Positions 51,031-60,771 are shown, numbered from the stretch's first letter. The stretch is DNA of 64,000 bases from Arthrobacter sp. Alg241-R88 (GCF_900537115.1 NZ_UNRG01000002.1:673924-737923); one strand, 5' to 3'. The notes: generated from the sequence alone by a model not told the origin. Translations and numbers: made by a program.

Positions 51031-51535
51031 GCGCACGTTATGGCACGGATGACTGGTCCTGCGAAGATGAAACCGACGACTGGGTCGACGCAGATCAAGC
51101 CGATGACCGGGTCGGGGAATCGCGCGGAAGCTGCGTTCCCGACGAAGGGCATGTTGTGACCGGGGTTGTGGCGTACGTCCACCACGAGGAAATCGGCATC
51201 GATCTCGGCCTCGGTTTCGGGATGCATGGGCGCATCCCATTGGACGAGCTGCCCCCGAGATCGAGGGGAAGCCGCGCCAGGCCGTGTCCGTGGGTGACGA
51301 GATCGAGGCGCTCGTCGTCGACTCTCGGTACGGGATGGAGCCGATCCTCTCTGTCGCACTGCTTCAGGAGACACTCGCTTTGTCGAAGTACCCGGCCGAG
51401 GATGGCACAACCACCGGCACCCCTCATCAACGCACCCCTGGAAGGGGCGCTCGACACGGTCGACCGTCAGGGCTCCTACAGTCACACAAGTCTGATCCCA
51501 AAGCTCCGGACATTCAGAAACATGGAGAACGTATA
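51027..51535 (+). pseudogene. S1 RNA-binding domain gene interrupted by a one-base frameshift
   Basis: The first frame gives GHVVTGVVAYVHHEEIGIDLG, GMHGRIPLDELP; the domain then continues in another frame as EIEGKPRQAVSVGDEIEALVV and LSVALLQ. Together they make a full S1 domain. One C is missing from a run of five at about 51251-51255; six would restore the frame. With the frame restored, the S1 domain would read straight into the PIN-kinase gene without a stop. Whether this is a real mutation, a programmed shift or a sequence error cannot be decided from one sequence. Confidence 0.65.
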
Positions 51536-53836
51536 GTGCTCAATGCGCTCGAGTACCAGCTCATCGACCCCGTCGAGTTCCTCCAGCCGAACCGACGGCT
51601 GTTCATCGACACCAACGTCTTCATGGACACAGACGCGCGCCGCGCTGGTGGGCTAAAGCGTCTCTTCGAGCGCGGGCAGAGTGCGATCATCGCGAATGGA
51701 AACCCTGTCGTCGTACCGACGAAGGTCGTTGGCGAACTCACGAAGCAGAGCCGGATCCACCCCTCCGGGGAGACTATGGAGCGCGCCGAGGCGATCAAGA
51801 AGGCCGGTGCTACGCTGACCTTCCTTGAAAGCGCGAGCAAAGCCGGGCTCGTGCGTAAGGACCTCGGTGATGACACCAACCCCTACGCTGACGACCTCTT
51901 TCTGAAGCTCTTCGAGCGATTTGCCGGCACTTATGAGATGTGCCTGCTCACCCATGACATCACCATCAAGCTGCGGATTCGCCTCCTCGCGCACCGGCTC
52001 GCCAAGCGCCTTCTCGTCGGGGTCCTCACAAAGGATGGCGATCTCGAGGTCGAGTCCGACGAATCGCTCTTCGAGCGCGGGTTCCGCAAGTACAAGCGCC
52101 ACGCAACCTGCATTGCGGAGGGAAGCGGCAGCTTCAAGGACGAGTCCGAGGTCGCGGTGCTAAAGCCGCTTCTGGACGACTTTGGCAAGGCGTTCGGTTT
52201 AAAGGAGCCCGCGACCAACCTGGGTCCGAGGGCGGTGAAGTCGCCGTCATCGCCGGAACCGCGACGCTCGGCCGTTGCATCGACACCGACCAACTCGTTC
52301 TCTGCGCAGGCAAGGCTCAAGCCCAGCGACACGCCAGTGGCCTTCTCTGCACTCCCTAAGCAGGGAGACCACGTCACGTGGGCATCCGCGGACCGGAGCG
52401 GCTCGCTCGTGCTGGGCGCGCTGCTTGGCGAAGGCGGCGAGGGGACCGTATACGACGCCGATCTAAGCACAGTGGTCAAGATCTTCGATAAGGACCACCT
52501 CACGCGACACCGCAAAGAAAAGATCGAACTGCTTGTCGATCGAAACCTCCGCGCGAAGGGCCTCTGCATCCCCTCCGCGGTTGTCCGCAACGGTAACGGC
52601 GAGTTCGTTGGATACGTGATGCCGAAGGCCAGCGGGCGCGAGTTTCAACGTACGGTCTTCAACAAGCGAAAGTTCGAGCGCGAGTTTCCAAGCTGGAAGA
52701 AGGCCGACCTCGTTGACATCTGCATCTCGTTCCTGGAGAAGGTTCAGTACCTGCACTCCATGAACGTGATCCTCGGCGACATCAACCCCAAGAACCTCAT
52801 GGTTGATGAGAAGAAGAACGTCTTCATCATCGACGCAGATTCCTGGCAGTTGGAGGGCTACCCCTGCCCTGTCGGGACGCCGATGTTCGCCTCACCCGCG
52901 ATGCTCGGGAAGACCTATTCCGACGTTCTGCGGACGATGGAAGACGAGCTCTTCGCCGTCGCGACGATGCTGTTCATGATCGTCATGACCGGACAGTTCC
53001 CGTACATCCGAACGGGGACTGACGGCGACATGGTTCAACTGATCAAGGAGGGCAACTTCGCCTTCCAGTACGAGAACCGCAACAACAAGGACCAGCCGGA
53101 CGGTGACTGGAAGTACATGTGGAGCCACATCCACAAGCCGGTGAAGGACCTCTTCTGGCACACCTTCCATCGCGAAGGCAAGCACTACAAGAAGCGTCCA
53201 ACTGCCGCAGAGTGGCTCGAAGCCTTCAAGGCGTACAAGAGCTATCTGGGCAACAAGCGGATGAACTTCGACCCCATGTCGAACGATGTGTACCCGATCC
53301 GCAACAAGGCGTTCAAGCAGGACACCCCCATCCGGGACTGCCCCACCTGCGGACGTCAGAACGCAATCGCTGGCATCTGGATCGACGACACCCAGGAGCA
53401 CTCTCTCCCACGGCAATGCAACAAGTGCCGTGATCAGCAGCCAGGCCGAGCCGCTGCCGCTCCAACGATCACTGTGCCATGCCGCGATTGCAGCCGGCCC
53501 TTCCCGAAAAGCCAGCTGAAGTACGGTCGGTGCCCTTCCTGCGCGCAGAAGCACGACGAACGGCAGGCTCGCGCCAACACCCTCGACCCTTCTCGTCTCT
53601 GCGTCCGGTGCCAGAAGCCCTTCATCACATACGGAAACGTCGAGTGGCACCAGCGGAACGGTCGATCGGTCCCCACAACTCACAGGGCTGGCTCCGGCGG
53701 GCGCTACCCCGCCGGCTGCGTTCCAACACTGCCACGCACGCCCCGGACCGGCCCCACTGCCTCCACTACCAAGCCAAGCGCACAAACCCAGGTGGGCTTC
53801 TGGGCACGCCTCCGCAAGTGGTTCACAGGCAACTAG
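51536..53836 (+). CDS. PIN domain - protein kinase - zinc ribbon fusion protein
   Basis: A 766-residue three-part protein. Residues about 18-190 form a PIN-type nuclease domain: LFIDTNVFMDTD with catalytic aspartates, then VVPTKVVGELTKQ and CLLTHDITIKLRI. After a Ser/Pro linker, about 285-550 form a Ser/Thr kinase-like domain with glycine loop LGEGGEGTVYDA, Lys in VVKIF, catalytic loop LGDINPKNLMV (Asp, Asn; HRD His replaced) and metal Asp in IIDADSW. About 600-710 carry several zinc-ribbon Cys pairs (CPTCG, CNKC, CRDC, CPSC, CVRC). First gene of a kinase-vWA-PP2C operon. Start chosen at the GTG 51536 with GGAG upstream; the open frame extends further up into the S1 region. Confidence 0.85.
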   Translation: MLNALEYQLIDPVEFLQPNRRLFIDTNVFMDTDARRAGGLKRLFERGQSAIIANGNPVVVPTKVVGELTKQSRIHPSGETMERAEAIKKAGATLTFLESASKAGLVRKDLGDDTNPYADDLFLKLFERFAGTYEMCLLTHDITIKLRIRLLAHRLAKRLLVGVLTKDGDLEVESDESLFERGFRKYKRHATCIAEGSGSFKDESEVAVLKPLLDDFGKAFGLKEPATNLGPRAVKSPSSPEPRRSAVASTPTNSFSAQARLKPSDTPVAFSALPKQGDHVTWASADRSGSLVLGALLGEGGEGTVYDADLSTVVKIFDKDHLTRHRKEKIELLVDRNLRAKGLCIPSAVVRNGNGEFVGYVMPKASGREFQRTVFNKRKFEREFPSWKKADLVDICISFLEKVQYLHSMNVILGDINPKNLMVDEKKNVFIIDADSWQLEGYPCPVGTPMFASPAMLGKTYSDVLRTMEDELFAVATMLFMIVMTGQFPYIRTGTDGDMVQLIKEGNFAFQYENRNNKDQPDGDWKYMWSHIHKPVKDLFWHTFHREGKHYKKRPTAAEWLEAFKAYKSYLGNKRMNFDPMSNDVYPIRNKAFKQDTPIRDCPTCGRQNAIAGIWIDDTQEHSLPRQCNKCRDQQPGRAAAAPTITVPCRDCSRPFPKSQLKYGRCPSCAQKHDERQARANTLDPSRLCVRCQKPFITYGNVEWHQRNGRSVPTTHRAGSGGRYPAGCVPTLPRTPRTGPTASTTKPSAQTQVGFWARLRKWFTGN

Positions 53837-53866
53837 CAACAACAGCTTCAACGAAAGGAAAGCACT

Positions 53867-54541
53867 ATGGCGCGACTCAACATCGGGGCCGACGACCTCG
53901 TCGACAACCCGACCCCGCGCGTACCCGTCTCGCTCTGCCTCGATACCAGCAGCTCGATGAGCGGCCCGCCGATCCAGGAACTCGTCCGCGGCGTCAACCT
54001 CTTCTACGACGCGATCGACGAAGACGACGACGCTCATGACTCAGCCGAGATCAACATCGTCGAGTTCAACTCGTCTACGGGCCTCGTCCATGACTTCGCG
54101 AGCATCGAGCGGCTGCGGCGGATCTCGGCCTTGACCGCGAGCGGCACCACCGCGATGGGGGCCGGTGTTAACCTCGCCCTGGACACGCTCGAGAACAGGA
54201 AAGCGACCTACTCCGGCAGTGGCGTCCTCTACTACCAGCCGTGGCTGGTGCTCATGACCGACGGCGCGCCGACGGACAACATCGACTCCGCCGTCAGGCG
54301 AGTGGTCGACCTGGTCGAGGCCAAGAAGCTCACGGTGTTTCCGATCGGCATCGGCGGCGGTGCCGACATGAAGACACTCGCCCGGTTCAGCCCCAACCGT
54401 CCTCCCCTGCGCCTCGACGGCCTGAAGTTCAAGGAATTCTTCGAGTGGCTATCTCGGTCGGTCGCACGAGTCTCGCGGTCGACTCCCGGCGACACCGTCA
54501 AGCTCGACCTCGAAGGGCTCGCCGGCTGGGCGGAACTGTAG
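53867..54541 (+). CDS. TerY-like vWA domain protein
   Basis: A 224-residue von Willebrand factor A domain. The metal-ion-dependent adhesion site is complete: LCLDTSSSMSG (DxSxS), a Thr in ASGTTAMGAGV and Asp in LVLMTDGAPTD. It matches TerY, the vWA component of TerY-P phosphorylation triads; these proteins are thought to be scaffold or target of the kinase/phosphatase pair. It follows the kinase gene by 30 bp with AAAGGAAAG before its ATG and abuts the phosphatase gene directly. Confidence 0.9.
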   Translation: MARLNIGADDLVDNPTPRVPVSLCLDTSSSMSGPPIQELVRGVNLFYDAIDEDDDAHDSAEINIVEFNSSTGLVHDFASIERLRRISALTASGTTAMGAGVNLALDTLENRKATYSGSGVLYYQPWLVLMTDGAPTDNIDSAVRRVVDLVEAKKLTVFPIGIGGGADMKTLARFSPNRPPLRLDGLKFKEFFEWLSRSVARVSRSTPGDTVKLDLEGLAGWAEL

Positions 54542-55297
54542 GTGTTCAAGGAATTCCACTACCAGGCCAGGGGGCACGGCCACCTGCGGGATGGCACGCC
54601 GGTCCAAGACCGGACGAATTACCTCTCTCGCGGCGGCGTCCAAGTCCTCTGCCTGGCCGACGGCGCAGGCTCTGCGACTCACTCTCAGTTCGGCGCCCAA
54701 GCGGTCGTCGATGAAGGATGCGTTGTACTCGTCGAACAGTTCGCGGAGTACGCGGCATCCAACGACGGCATCCAGGTGAAGGTGGATCTCCTTGGCCGAC
54801 TTGCAGCCAAGGTGGCAGCCGTAGCGGAACGGCATAATGTATCGCCCGACGATCTCGCTTCGACGTTCCTTTGCGTGGCCGTATCCGGCGACAGGTTCCT
54901 CGGCGCCCATGTCGGCGACGGGGTCGTCGGGTACCTGAAGCATGGCGACCTGAGGGTCATCTCAGGCCCCGATAACGCCGAGTTCGCGAATCAGACGACG
55001 TTCGTCACCTCGGCACGTGCACTCGAATCCATGCGACTCTTCCGCGGATCGCTGGGCGGCGTCAGCGGATTCATACTCATGAGTGATGGCTCAGGAGACA
55101 GCTTGTACGACCCGCGCACTGGCGAGCTAGCGGGCGCATGCTCCAAACTCATCGACGCCGTCGGCACGGCACCTGGTCGCCAGAGCAAGAACTCCGATTA
55201 CAAGAAGCGACTGCGGCGGCTCGTGAATGTCACCATCCGGAATGCGACGAAGGACGACTGCTCAATCGGAATCCTCGGCCGGCAGGCCGCGCAGTGA
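54542..55297 (+). CDS. PP2C-family protein phosphatase
   Basis: A 251-residue PP2C-type Ser/Thr phosphatase. Metal-binding motifs are LCLADGAGSATHSQFGA, GAHVGDGVVGYL, LMSDGSGDSLYD and NATKDDCSIGIL. It presumably reverses phosphorylation by the PIN-kinase. Translation starts at a GTG immediately after the vWA stop codon, so the two are coupled. Last gene of the triad; it converges on the giant ATPase gene with 67 bp between stops. Confidence 0.9.
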   Translation: MFKEFHYQARGHGHLRDGTPVQDRTNYLSRGGVQVLCLADGAGSATHSQFGAQAVVDEGCVVLVEQFAEYAASNDGIQVKVDLLGRLAAKVAAVAERHNVSPDDLASTFLCVAVSGDRFLGAHVGDGVVGYLKHGDLRVISGPDNAEFANQTTFVTSARALESMRLFRGSLGGVSGFILMSDGSGDSLYDPRTGELAGACSKLIDAVGTAPGRQSKNSDYKKRLRRLVNVTIRNATKDDCSIGILGRQAAQ

Positions 55298-55364
55298 CGT
55301 CCAGCGCCGAAGAGGTTCTTTGAAGGGGTCGAAGGTGAGGCAACGGTGGACTTGGCCATCCTGC

Positions 55365-58300
55365 TCAGGGGTCGTCCTGGGCTGGCGCGTCTTCCTCGTG
55401 TCGCAGCTCTAGGGTGAGTTGATCTGCAGCGGCGAACTCGCGTACTCGGAGTTGAACTGTCCGCTTGCGTATGACGTCTTCCGACTTTGATGAGGCAAGT
55501 GTCCCGAATGGGTCTTGAACGGCTCTCACGAAGGGTGGGGCGTTTTCGAGGTCGGCGCGAAGATTGCCGACGAGGTAGAGCCAGAAGTGACTTCTTAGTT
55601 CACCGCCGGCCGTTTTCCACTCGTTCCAACTCATGGCTTGTACTTGTGCGTCGACTCCGGACGACTTCAGTTCAATCATTCGATCGATTGAACCGCCTTG
55701 GATAGTTAGCACGTCGAAGCCGGGGTAGAGCTGGCTGATGCCTTGCTCAGCGAGCTGGTCAAACACTTCCTCGACTACGGTGGACTGTTCGATAGCGGTT
55801 GCGATCATCTCTGGCGAGCTGACGTCGACGATGAGCACGTCCGCATTCTCAGGGGGCGTTTCTCCTGGGAGCACGACGGTCTTCCGCCCGATGAATCGTC
55901 GCTCCTCAAATGCGAAGGTTATACGCATGCCAAGTCGGTCAAGTTCGTTCAGGTTGGTGCCGGCGGCTGCCCTGGGCACGCCTGCAGAACCACCCCCCTG
56001 GGCGCCGTGGTCGTCACCTGCGGCTCCGGGTTGACCATTGCTTCCTGGGGTCTCGTGTTTGGGACCTGATCCTTGGATGCGGATGAGTTCTCCGTCTATC
56101 AGGAGGTCTTCGTAGCGGTGCAGCGGGATACGTGGAGCGGCACGGGTGGCTGCGGGAGGGGTTCGGTCTGCGTGCCCGGTGGCCGCTTCTGTTGACTCGC
56201 CGTCTGTCGTGGCGAGCTTGTTGCTTTCTACGCGGTTCGCCAGCCGATCGACGTGGTACGCGTCCTCTCCGAGATCGGCAAGGTCTTGCTGCACCTGCTC
56301 CAGCTTCTCGGCGGCGCCGGCCAGATCGAGCAGTTGCTGTCGCTGTGCGGGGTTCGCGTTGATGAACGATAAGAAGGTCTCGACAGTGTTGACCTCCAAG
56401 GTCTCCGCAAGCGCCATAGCCAAGGTATGAGCGTCCTCCGCTATCGGCGGCCACGCAGGGCCGGTCCACACGGCGAAACCTTGAAATCCTGATTTTTCGG
56501 AGCGCCGCACGTAGTACGTCCGCTGCGGAATGTCACCAAGGTCCTGCCCTCGGAATGAACAACTCAGATTCAGCGACTCCACGGGTTCCAACTTCTCAGC
56601 GAATTCAGTCAAGGCCTGTTGGTCGGCCCTACTCCGGTCAGCTCGATCGGCACTTAGGCGGGCGAGTAGCGGTGGGATGAGGTCCCGGAGTCCTTGGCGG
56701 AAAGTGCCGAGGCCGGACGGTTCAAGAGGGGTCTCACCCGGCCTCGCCGACCACTCCAACGCGCTCTCAAGGAGCGGGGTCCCGAAGAGCTCGCGGAGCG
56801 GACGAAGCGCTCCCGGCTCGGCCTCAAGAACGAACATCGGTACCTTGTCTTGCACTCCGCTCCGTTCTCGGCTGCCAGACACCGACGCGTACACCACATC
56901 TCGCGCGGCGAGGAACTGGTACCCAGCCGCGGTGCGAGCGGCAAGCGGGGTGTCAATCAGTGGCGCCCCGTCGTTCACAGTGCTGCCAACCAGGAGTTCG
57001 AACATCTGTCGGTAGATCGGCCGCAGTTCCAAGCGCAGCGCCTGGTCGGTGATGCCCGACGGGTAGAGGTGCGAAATGCGTAGGCATAGATCGTGTGCAT
57101 CCTCGACATTGAACGCGGCCGGAGTAAGCTCACCGCGGACTTGCAGTTCATCGAGGCAAGCGCGGAGTGTCGACGGTGGCACCCCAGTCGGTTGTTTGAG
57201 GACGGGAAGGTAGTCGTCGGCGTCGCGCCCACTGCGGCCCAGACGACGAACAAGCTCCTCGGATCGGCGCCAACTTTGGTTTGGACGCCGGGGACCATGA
57301 CTAGTGGGGCAAATCGCGTGGTGACGAAGTCGATAGAGCCATAGATCTGGGCCAGCATTAACGAGTTCTTCCGACGTTGCTCGCGGAGGAGCCGTGCGGG
57401 ACGACGGCCACTTGCCGGCTCCGACGAATGCCAACTTGGCCTGGGTGTGGCGGGCGTAGGTGTTCCAGTTGCGAACGAGGTGGTCGAGCAGCTTCTCGGC
57501 CACGTCGGTGTCCCGACGCAGGGCGACTCTCGCGATCTCATCGAGCCGATCAAGGTTGTGAACCTGATAAAGATAGTGATCCGTCTGCTCCCATCGTGGA
57601 TGCGACGCGAGTGCCCCGACGAGATCCGCTTGGTATTCGGACCAGACCTTGTCCAAGCCCGAGAAAGCCCAACCACCAGGGAGACCGAGACCCTTAGTGT
57701 TTGTCCACCCGGTCCCGGTGTCGTCAACATCGTGAAAGTGGATCAGTCTCAAACCGCGGCTCACTCCGAGCCAAGCGAAAAAGTTGCGCCAGCGATCATC
57801 GACGGTGGTCTCAAGTGCTTCGTCGGTGTCGTCATCTAGGTCGACTTCTCCCTCGTCGGGATCGATTGTCCCTGGACTCGCGTCGTCATCCTCGTTGACC
57901 CCGATGCTGGCAGAGAACTCGGCGAACACGTCGGGCGATGCAAGGAATCGGACTTGCATGACCTCGCCCGCATCGGCCATTGCTTCAACGATGGGCTCCA
58001 CAGAGTCATCGCCAACCCAATCTCTTCCGAAGTAAACCTGATGGGCCGGTGCCCAGGTCAACTCCCCGCTGTCATCAGCACGACACGGAACATCAAGGCG
58101 GCTGAGATTGAAGAACGCTCGATCCGAACCAAGCCGCCCCATGGGAAGAGGCTGATCGGGTTTGGTGGTTTTTCCGGCCAATCGACATATCGTGGCGAGT
58201 GCTTCGATGGTGCGGTTGGACTCCCGCAACTCAGCATCGGCCCCTGCCGTGCGGGTGAGTCCTGGGAGGACCGCAGCGCGCATGACCTCCTCGAAGCGGA

Positions 58301-60209
58301 ACTCTTTCACGTCAAAAAGTGCATCCCACGCCTTCATCTGGCGCTCCAGGACCGACCTCTGTTCGGTCCTGCCGAGCGTGCCCCAGCAGACCGCATGTGC
58401 GAGGAACTGTAACTTACGAAGGGGAAGTTCCTCTGCCGAAGAGCGCGGCGGGTAAAACGCACTTTCACCTCGCAGCGCTATCCTCCTAACGGTGCCATCA
58501 TCGTTCTCGCCGACAGGGAAGACCGGTTCCAGCCGGGCGCTCTCCTCCAAGGCCTGGCGATCCGGCGCGTCCGACCGTTCCCAGAGGAGTGCACAAAGAT
58601 CAAGCACTGGGTCAACCTGATAACGAGCGTCGAGGCTTGGCCTCAACACTGTCTTCCCCGAGTCGAGATTGTGCGCAAGGGCGCGTAGTGAGTCAATCGG
58701 GCTCAGCGCCACTGACCCATAGGCCGCACACACCCTGGCAAGCGTGCCTTCACAGAACTCCGGATCAGGGAAATGTCTGGCTTCAATAACGCATTCCGGT
58801 TTGAGGAGGGCAGCGAAGGCGGACCCCTCCGCCCCAAGATCGTGCGATGGAAAAACCGCCTCATTAAGGGCGAGTACATTCAGTCCTGAGGGCAGGAAAC
58901 GGACACCCGTCATTTCCCTGGCGATGGCTTCGCCGAGGAGTCCGCCTGCCGTCCCGGAATCGCTTTCGCCTCGATCCAGAACTCGCAGGACGTAACGGGG
59001 GCCACCCTTGGCAAGGAGGTGAGGCATGAGCATCCGCACAAATGTCTCGGCTGCGCAACGTACGAGATACCCGTTGTAGTTCGACTCGGTGTCCGCGACT
59101 TGAATGTGCTGCCGTGAAAGGTCAGTCGTGAAGGCCCCATTGACCAGCAGCGAGCAGGATGAAGGCTCCTGGGTAGGCAGGAAGACGTGAAACCTGCGGT
59201 CCTCCGGCCTGACCCGCGGGTCGTCGGCATCCCGGACCGCGACCGACACTTCGGTGACGTCCACGCCCTCCCATGCCGGCCCAGTCAAGCCATCGCGGTG
59301 GCCGCCGATTCGCACGTTACCGTCGTGAGCTATCCAATAACTGTCGCCCTTACCTTCACGGTTGACCAAGTCGACCCTGAAAAGGCCCGACTCCGTCAGG
59401 CCGACACACCGCTCGACGCCAGAGGAAGTCACTCGGTGCCTCTCCAAGAGCCACTGACGGGCTGACTCCTCGCTGGAGGTCGCAACCTCAATGACCACTT
59501 CTTCAAGGTGCTTGAGGAAGAGCACACTGGTCATCGGCAGATTCACTAATTGATGCGCGAGTGCCGCCTTTTGTTCGCAGCTAACCCGTTCGTGGAACGG
59601 GAAGCGAAAGGCGCTGTGATAGCCGGTTGCACGCAGTTGGTCCCAGGTTTCGTGCCCCTCAGCGATCGCCCACGGGAAGCGCATCGCCGGCACCCCGCGG
59701 ACCTTGCCGCGGTCAAACTCCTTCCAGAGCAAAGACACCTGCGCTTCCGCCTGCTCCCGCCCCAATCGGAAACACACCGTCTCGGAGTAGGCCTCAGGGC
59801 TGTCGGTGATTTCAAGGACCGATTTGAAGCCCAACCCCTTGTGACCGATGCTGGCACGCTTGGGGCCCCCGGACTGCGCCTTGGAACTGGCTCCCAAGCC
59901 GCACAATCCGCGAATATCGGCCTCCGTGAAGGGGCGCCCCGTATTGGCAACCCACAGCTCGCTGTCGGTGAGCCGAAACAAGACCCTGTCTTCGGTCCTC
60001 GCAACGCCCACCAGCGCGTCATCCGCATTCTGGAGGAGCTCATACACGAGACGCCCGCGATAGTCATGGGCGACCTGCGCCTCTTGGCTGACGTCCTCCA
60101 AGAGCCGGCCCTGTGACTCCCGGTACACAGCGAGGTTCTCACGGCAAATGCGCTCGAGGATGTCATCGGGCAGGGGCGTCGTCGCAGTCACGTACGTATT
60201 CCACCACAT
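55365..60209 (-). CDS. Giant sacsin-like GHKL ATPase with C-terminal DUF3883 domain
   Basis: A protein of about 1,614 residues. The N-terminal 200 residues form a GHKL (Hsp90/sacsin-type) ATPase: YELLQNADDAL (N box Glu, Asn, Asp), SELWVANTGRPF (G1) and IGHKGLGFKSVLEI (G2). The long middle shows no known catalytic motif and may be helical scaffold. The last 200 residues contain DUF3883, a nuclease-like domain, with FDVLTIQGGSIDRMIELKSSG and SWNEWKTAGGELRSHFWLYLV. Proteins of this build occur in defence islands near restriction systems. Start is uncertain: ATGs at 60287 and 60374 are also in frame, but the segment before 60209 is not protein-like. Confidence 0.85.
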   Translation of the reverse strand: MWWNTYVTATTPLPDDILERICRENLAVYRESQGRLLEDVSQEAQVAHDYRGRLVYELLQNADDALVGVARTEDRVLFRLTDSELWVANTGRPFTEADIRGLCGLGASSKAQSGGPKRASIGHKGLGFKSVLEITDSPEAYSETVCFRLGREQAEAQVSLLWKEFDRGKVRGVPAMRFPWAIAEGHETWDQLRATGYHSAFRFPFHERVSCEQKAALAHQLVNLPMTSVLFLKHLEEVVIEVATSSEESARQWLLERHRVTSSGVERCVGLTESGLFRVDLVNREGKGDSYWIAHDGNVRIGGHRDGLTGPAWEGVDVTEVSVAVRDADDPRVRPEDRRFHVFLPTQEPSSCSLLVNGAFTTDLSRQHIQVADTESNYNGYLVRCAAETFVRMLMPHLLAKGGPRYVLRVLDRGESDSGTAGGLLGEAIAREMTGVRFLPSGLNVLALNEAVFPSHDLGAEGSAFAALLKPECVIEARHFPDPEFCEGTLARVCAAYGSVALSPIDSLRALAHNLDSGKTVLRPSLDARYQVDPVLDLCALLWERSDAPDRQALEESARLEPVFPVGENDDGTVRRIALRGESAFYPPRSSAEELPLRKLQFLAHAVCWGTLGRTEQRSVLERQMKAWDALFDVKEFRFEEVMRAAVLPGLTRTAGADAELRESNRTIEALATICRLAGKTTKPDQPLPMGRLGSDRAFFNLSRLDVPCRADDSGELTWAPAHQVYFGRDWVGDDSVEPIVEAMADAGEVMQVRFLASPDVFAEFSASIGVNEDDDASPGTIDPDEGEVDLDDDTDEALETTVDDRWRNFFAWLGVSRGLRLIHFHDVDDTGTGWTNTKGLGLPGGWAFSGLDKVWSEYQADLVGALASHPRWEQTDHYLYQVHNLDRLDEIARVALRRDTDVAEKLLDHLVRNWNTYARHTQAKLAFVGAGKWPSSRTAPPRATSEELVNAGPDLWLYRLRHHAICPTSHGPRRPNQSWRRSEELVRRLGRSGRDADDYLPVLKQPTGVPPSTLRACLDELQVRGELTPAAFNVEDAHDLCLRISHLYPSGITDQALRLELRPIYRQMFELLVGSTVNDGAPLIDTPLAARTAAGYQFLAARDVVYASVSGSRERSGVQDKVPMFVLEAEPGALRPLRELFGTPLLESALEWSARPGETPLEPSGLGTFRQGLRDLIPPLLARLSADRADRSRADQQALTEFAEKLEPVESLNLSCSFRGQDLGDIPQRTYYVRRSEKSGFQGFAVWTGPAWPPIAEDAHTLAMALAETLEVNTVETFLSFINANPAQRQQLLDLAGAAEKLEQVQQDLADLGEDAYHVDRLANRVESNKLATTDGESTEAATGHADRTPPAATRAAPRIPLHRYEDLLIDGELIRIQGSGPKHETPGSNGQPGAAGDDHGAQGGGSAGVPRAAAGTNLNELDRLGMRITFAFEERRFIGRKTVVLPGETPPENADVLIVDVSSPEMIATAIEQSTVVEEVFDQLAEQGISQLYPGFDVLTIQGGSIDRMIELKSSGVDAQVQAMSWNEWKTAGGELRSHFWLYLVGNLRADLENAPPFVRAVQDPFGTLASSKSEDVIRKRTVQLRVREFAAADQLTLELRHEEDAPAQDDP

Positions 60210-60456
60210 GGTTCCAAAAAAGAGTGGGTGGACCGTCCCATTGATCGCACACTTATTGCCGACGTCCTCAGGGGCGACTGTGCGCATAGATGCGTCTTGT
60301 AGTTTGGTTACTTGCGGGTGGTTTACTAAGGGCGCTGACATGCAGTTCATCTGTAGGCTTGCGGTGCACTGCAAGTCGCTTGCCGAGCTGTTATGTAGGG
60401 AACTTACCGGTTGGCGGGATTGTCACGAAGTCTGCTGTTTGAGGATCACTGGCGGC

Positions 60457-60771
60457 TCAATAATTGAAGTTGTTCTGGCCGACCTCGCCGCGCCCCTGGG
60501 CTACTTTCATGGCCACTCGAACCGCCTTAACTCGGATGTAGTTGAACGTCCTCACGACTTCTCCCGGCGACACGTTTCTCCTCTCCAGGGACCACGCGAC
60601 TAAGCCGTCGTACTCTTGGCGTCCCTCAATGTCCGCTGGTAGGGCACTGTCGGCCAGAGAAGCCATGTAGGCGTCGGCAAGGCTGTGACAGTGCTCGCCT
60701 GTGTTGGGGTTCTTTATGAAACCAGCCTCCATGGCCGCGGCCAATTCTGCACTGTAAGCGTCTGGATTCAT
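60457..60771 (-). CDS. Hypothetical protein, 104 aa, partner of the EcsC-like gene
   Basis: A mostly helical 104-residue protein (AAAMEAGFIKNPNTGEHCHSL, EYDGLVAWSLERRNVSP, YIRVKAVRVAMKVAQ). No known family. Its ATG overlaps the stop of the EcsC-like gene by four bases, so the two are translated together. A decayed version of the same pair exists at 48.5-49.15 kb, which shows that the two belong together as a module. Confidence 0.75.
   Translation of the reverse strand: MNPDAYSAELAAAMEAGFIKNPNTGEHCHSLADAYMASLADSALPADIEGRQEYDGLVAWSLERRNVSPGEVVRTFNYIRVKAVRVAMKVAQGRGEVGQNNFNY

Noticed and set aside
55365..60374. Long plus-strand open frames opposite the giant ATPase gene
   Set aside because: They follow the codon structure of the minus-strand gene in a GC-rich sequence and contain no recognisable domain.
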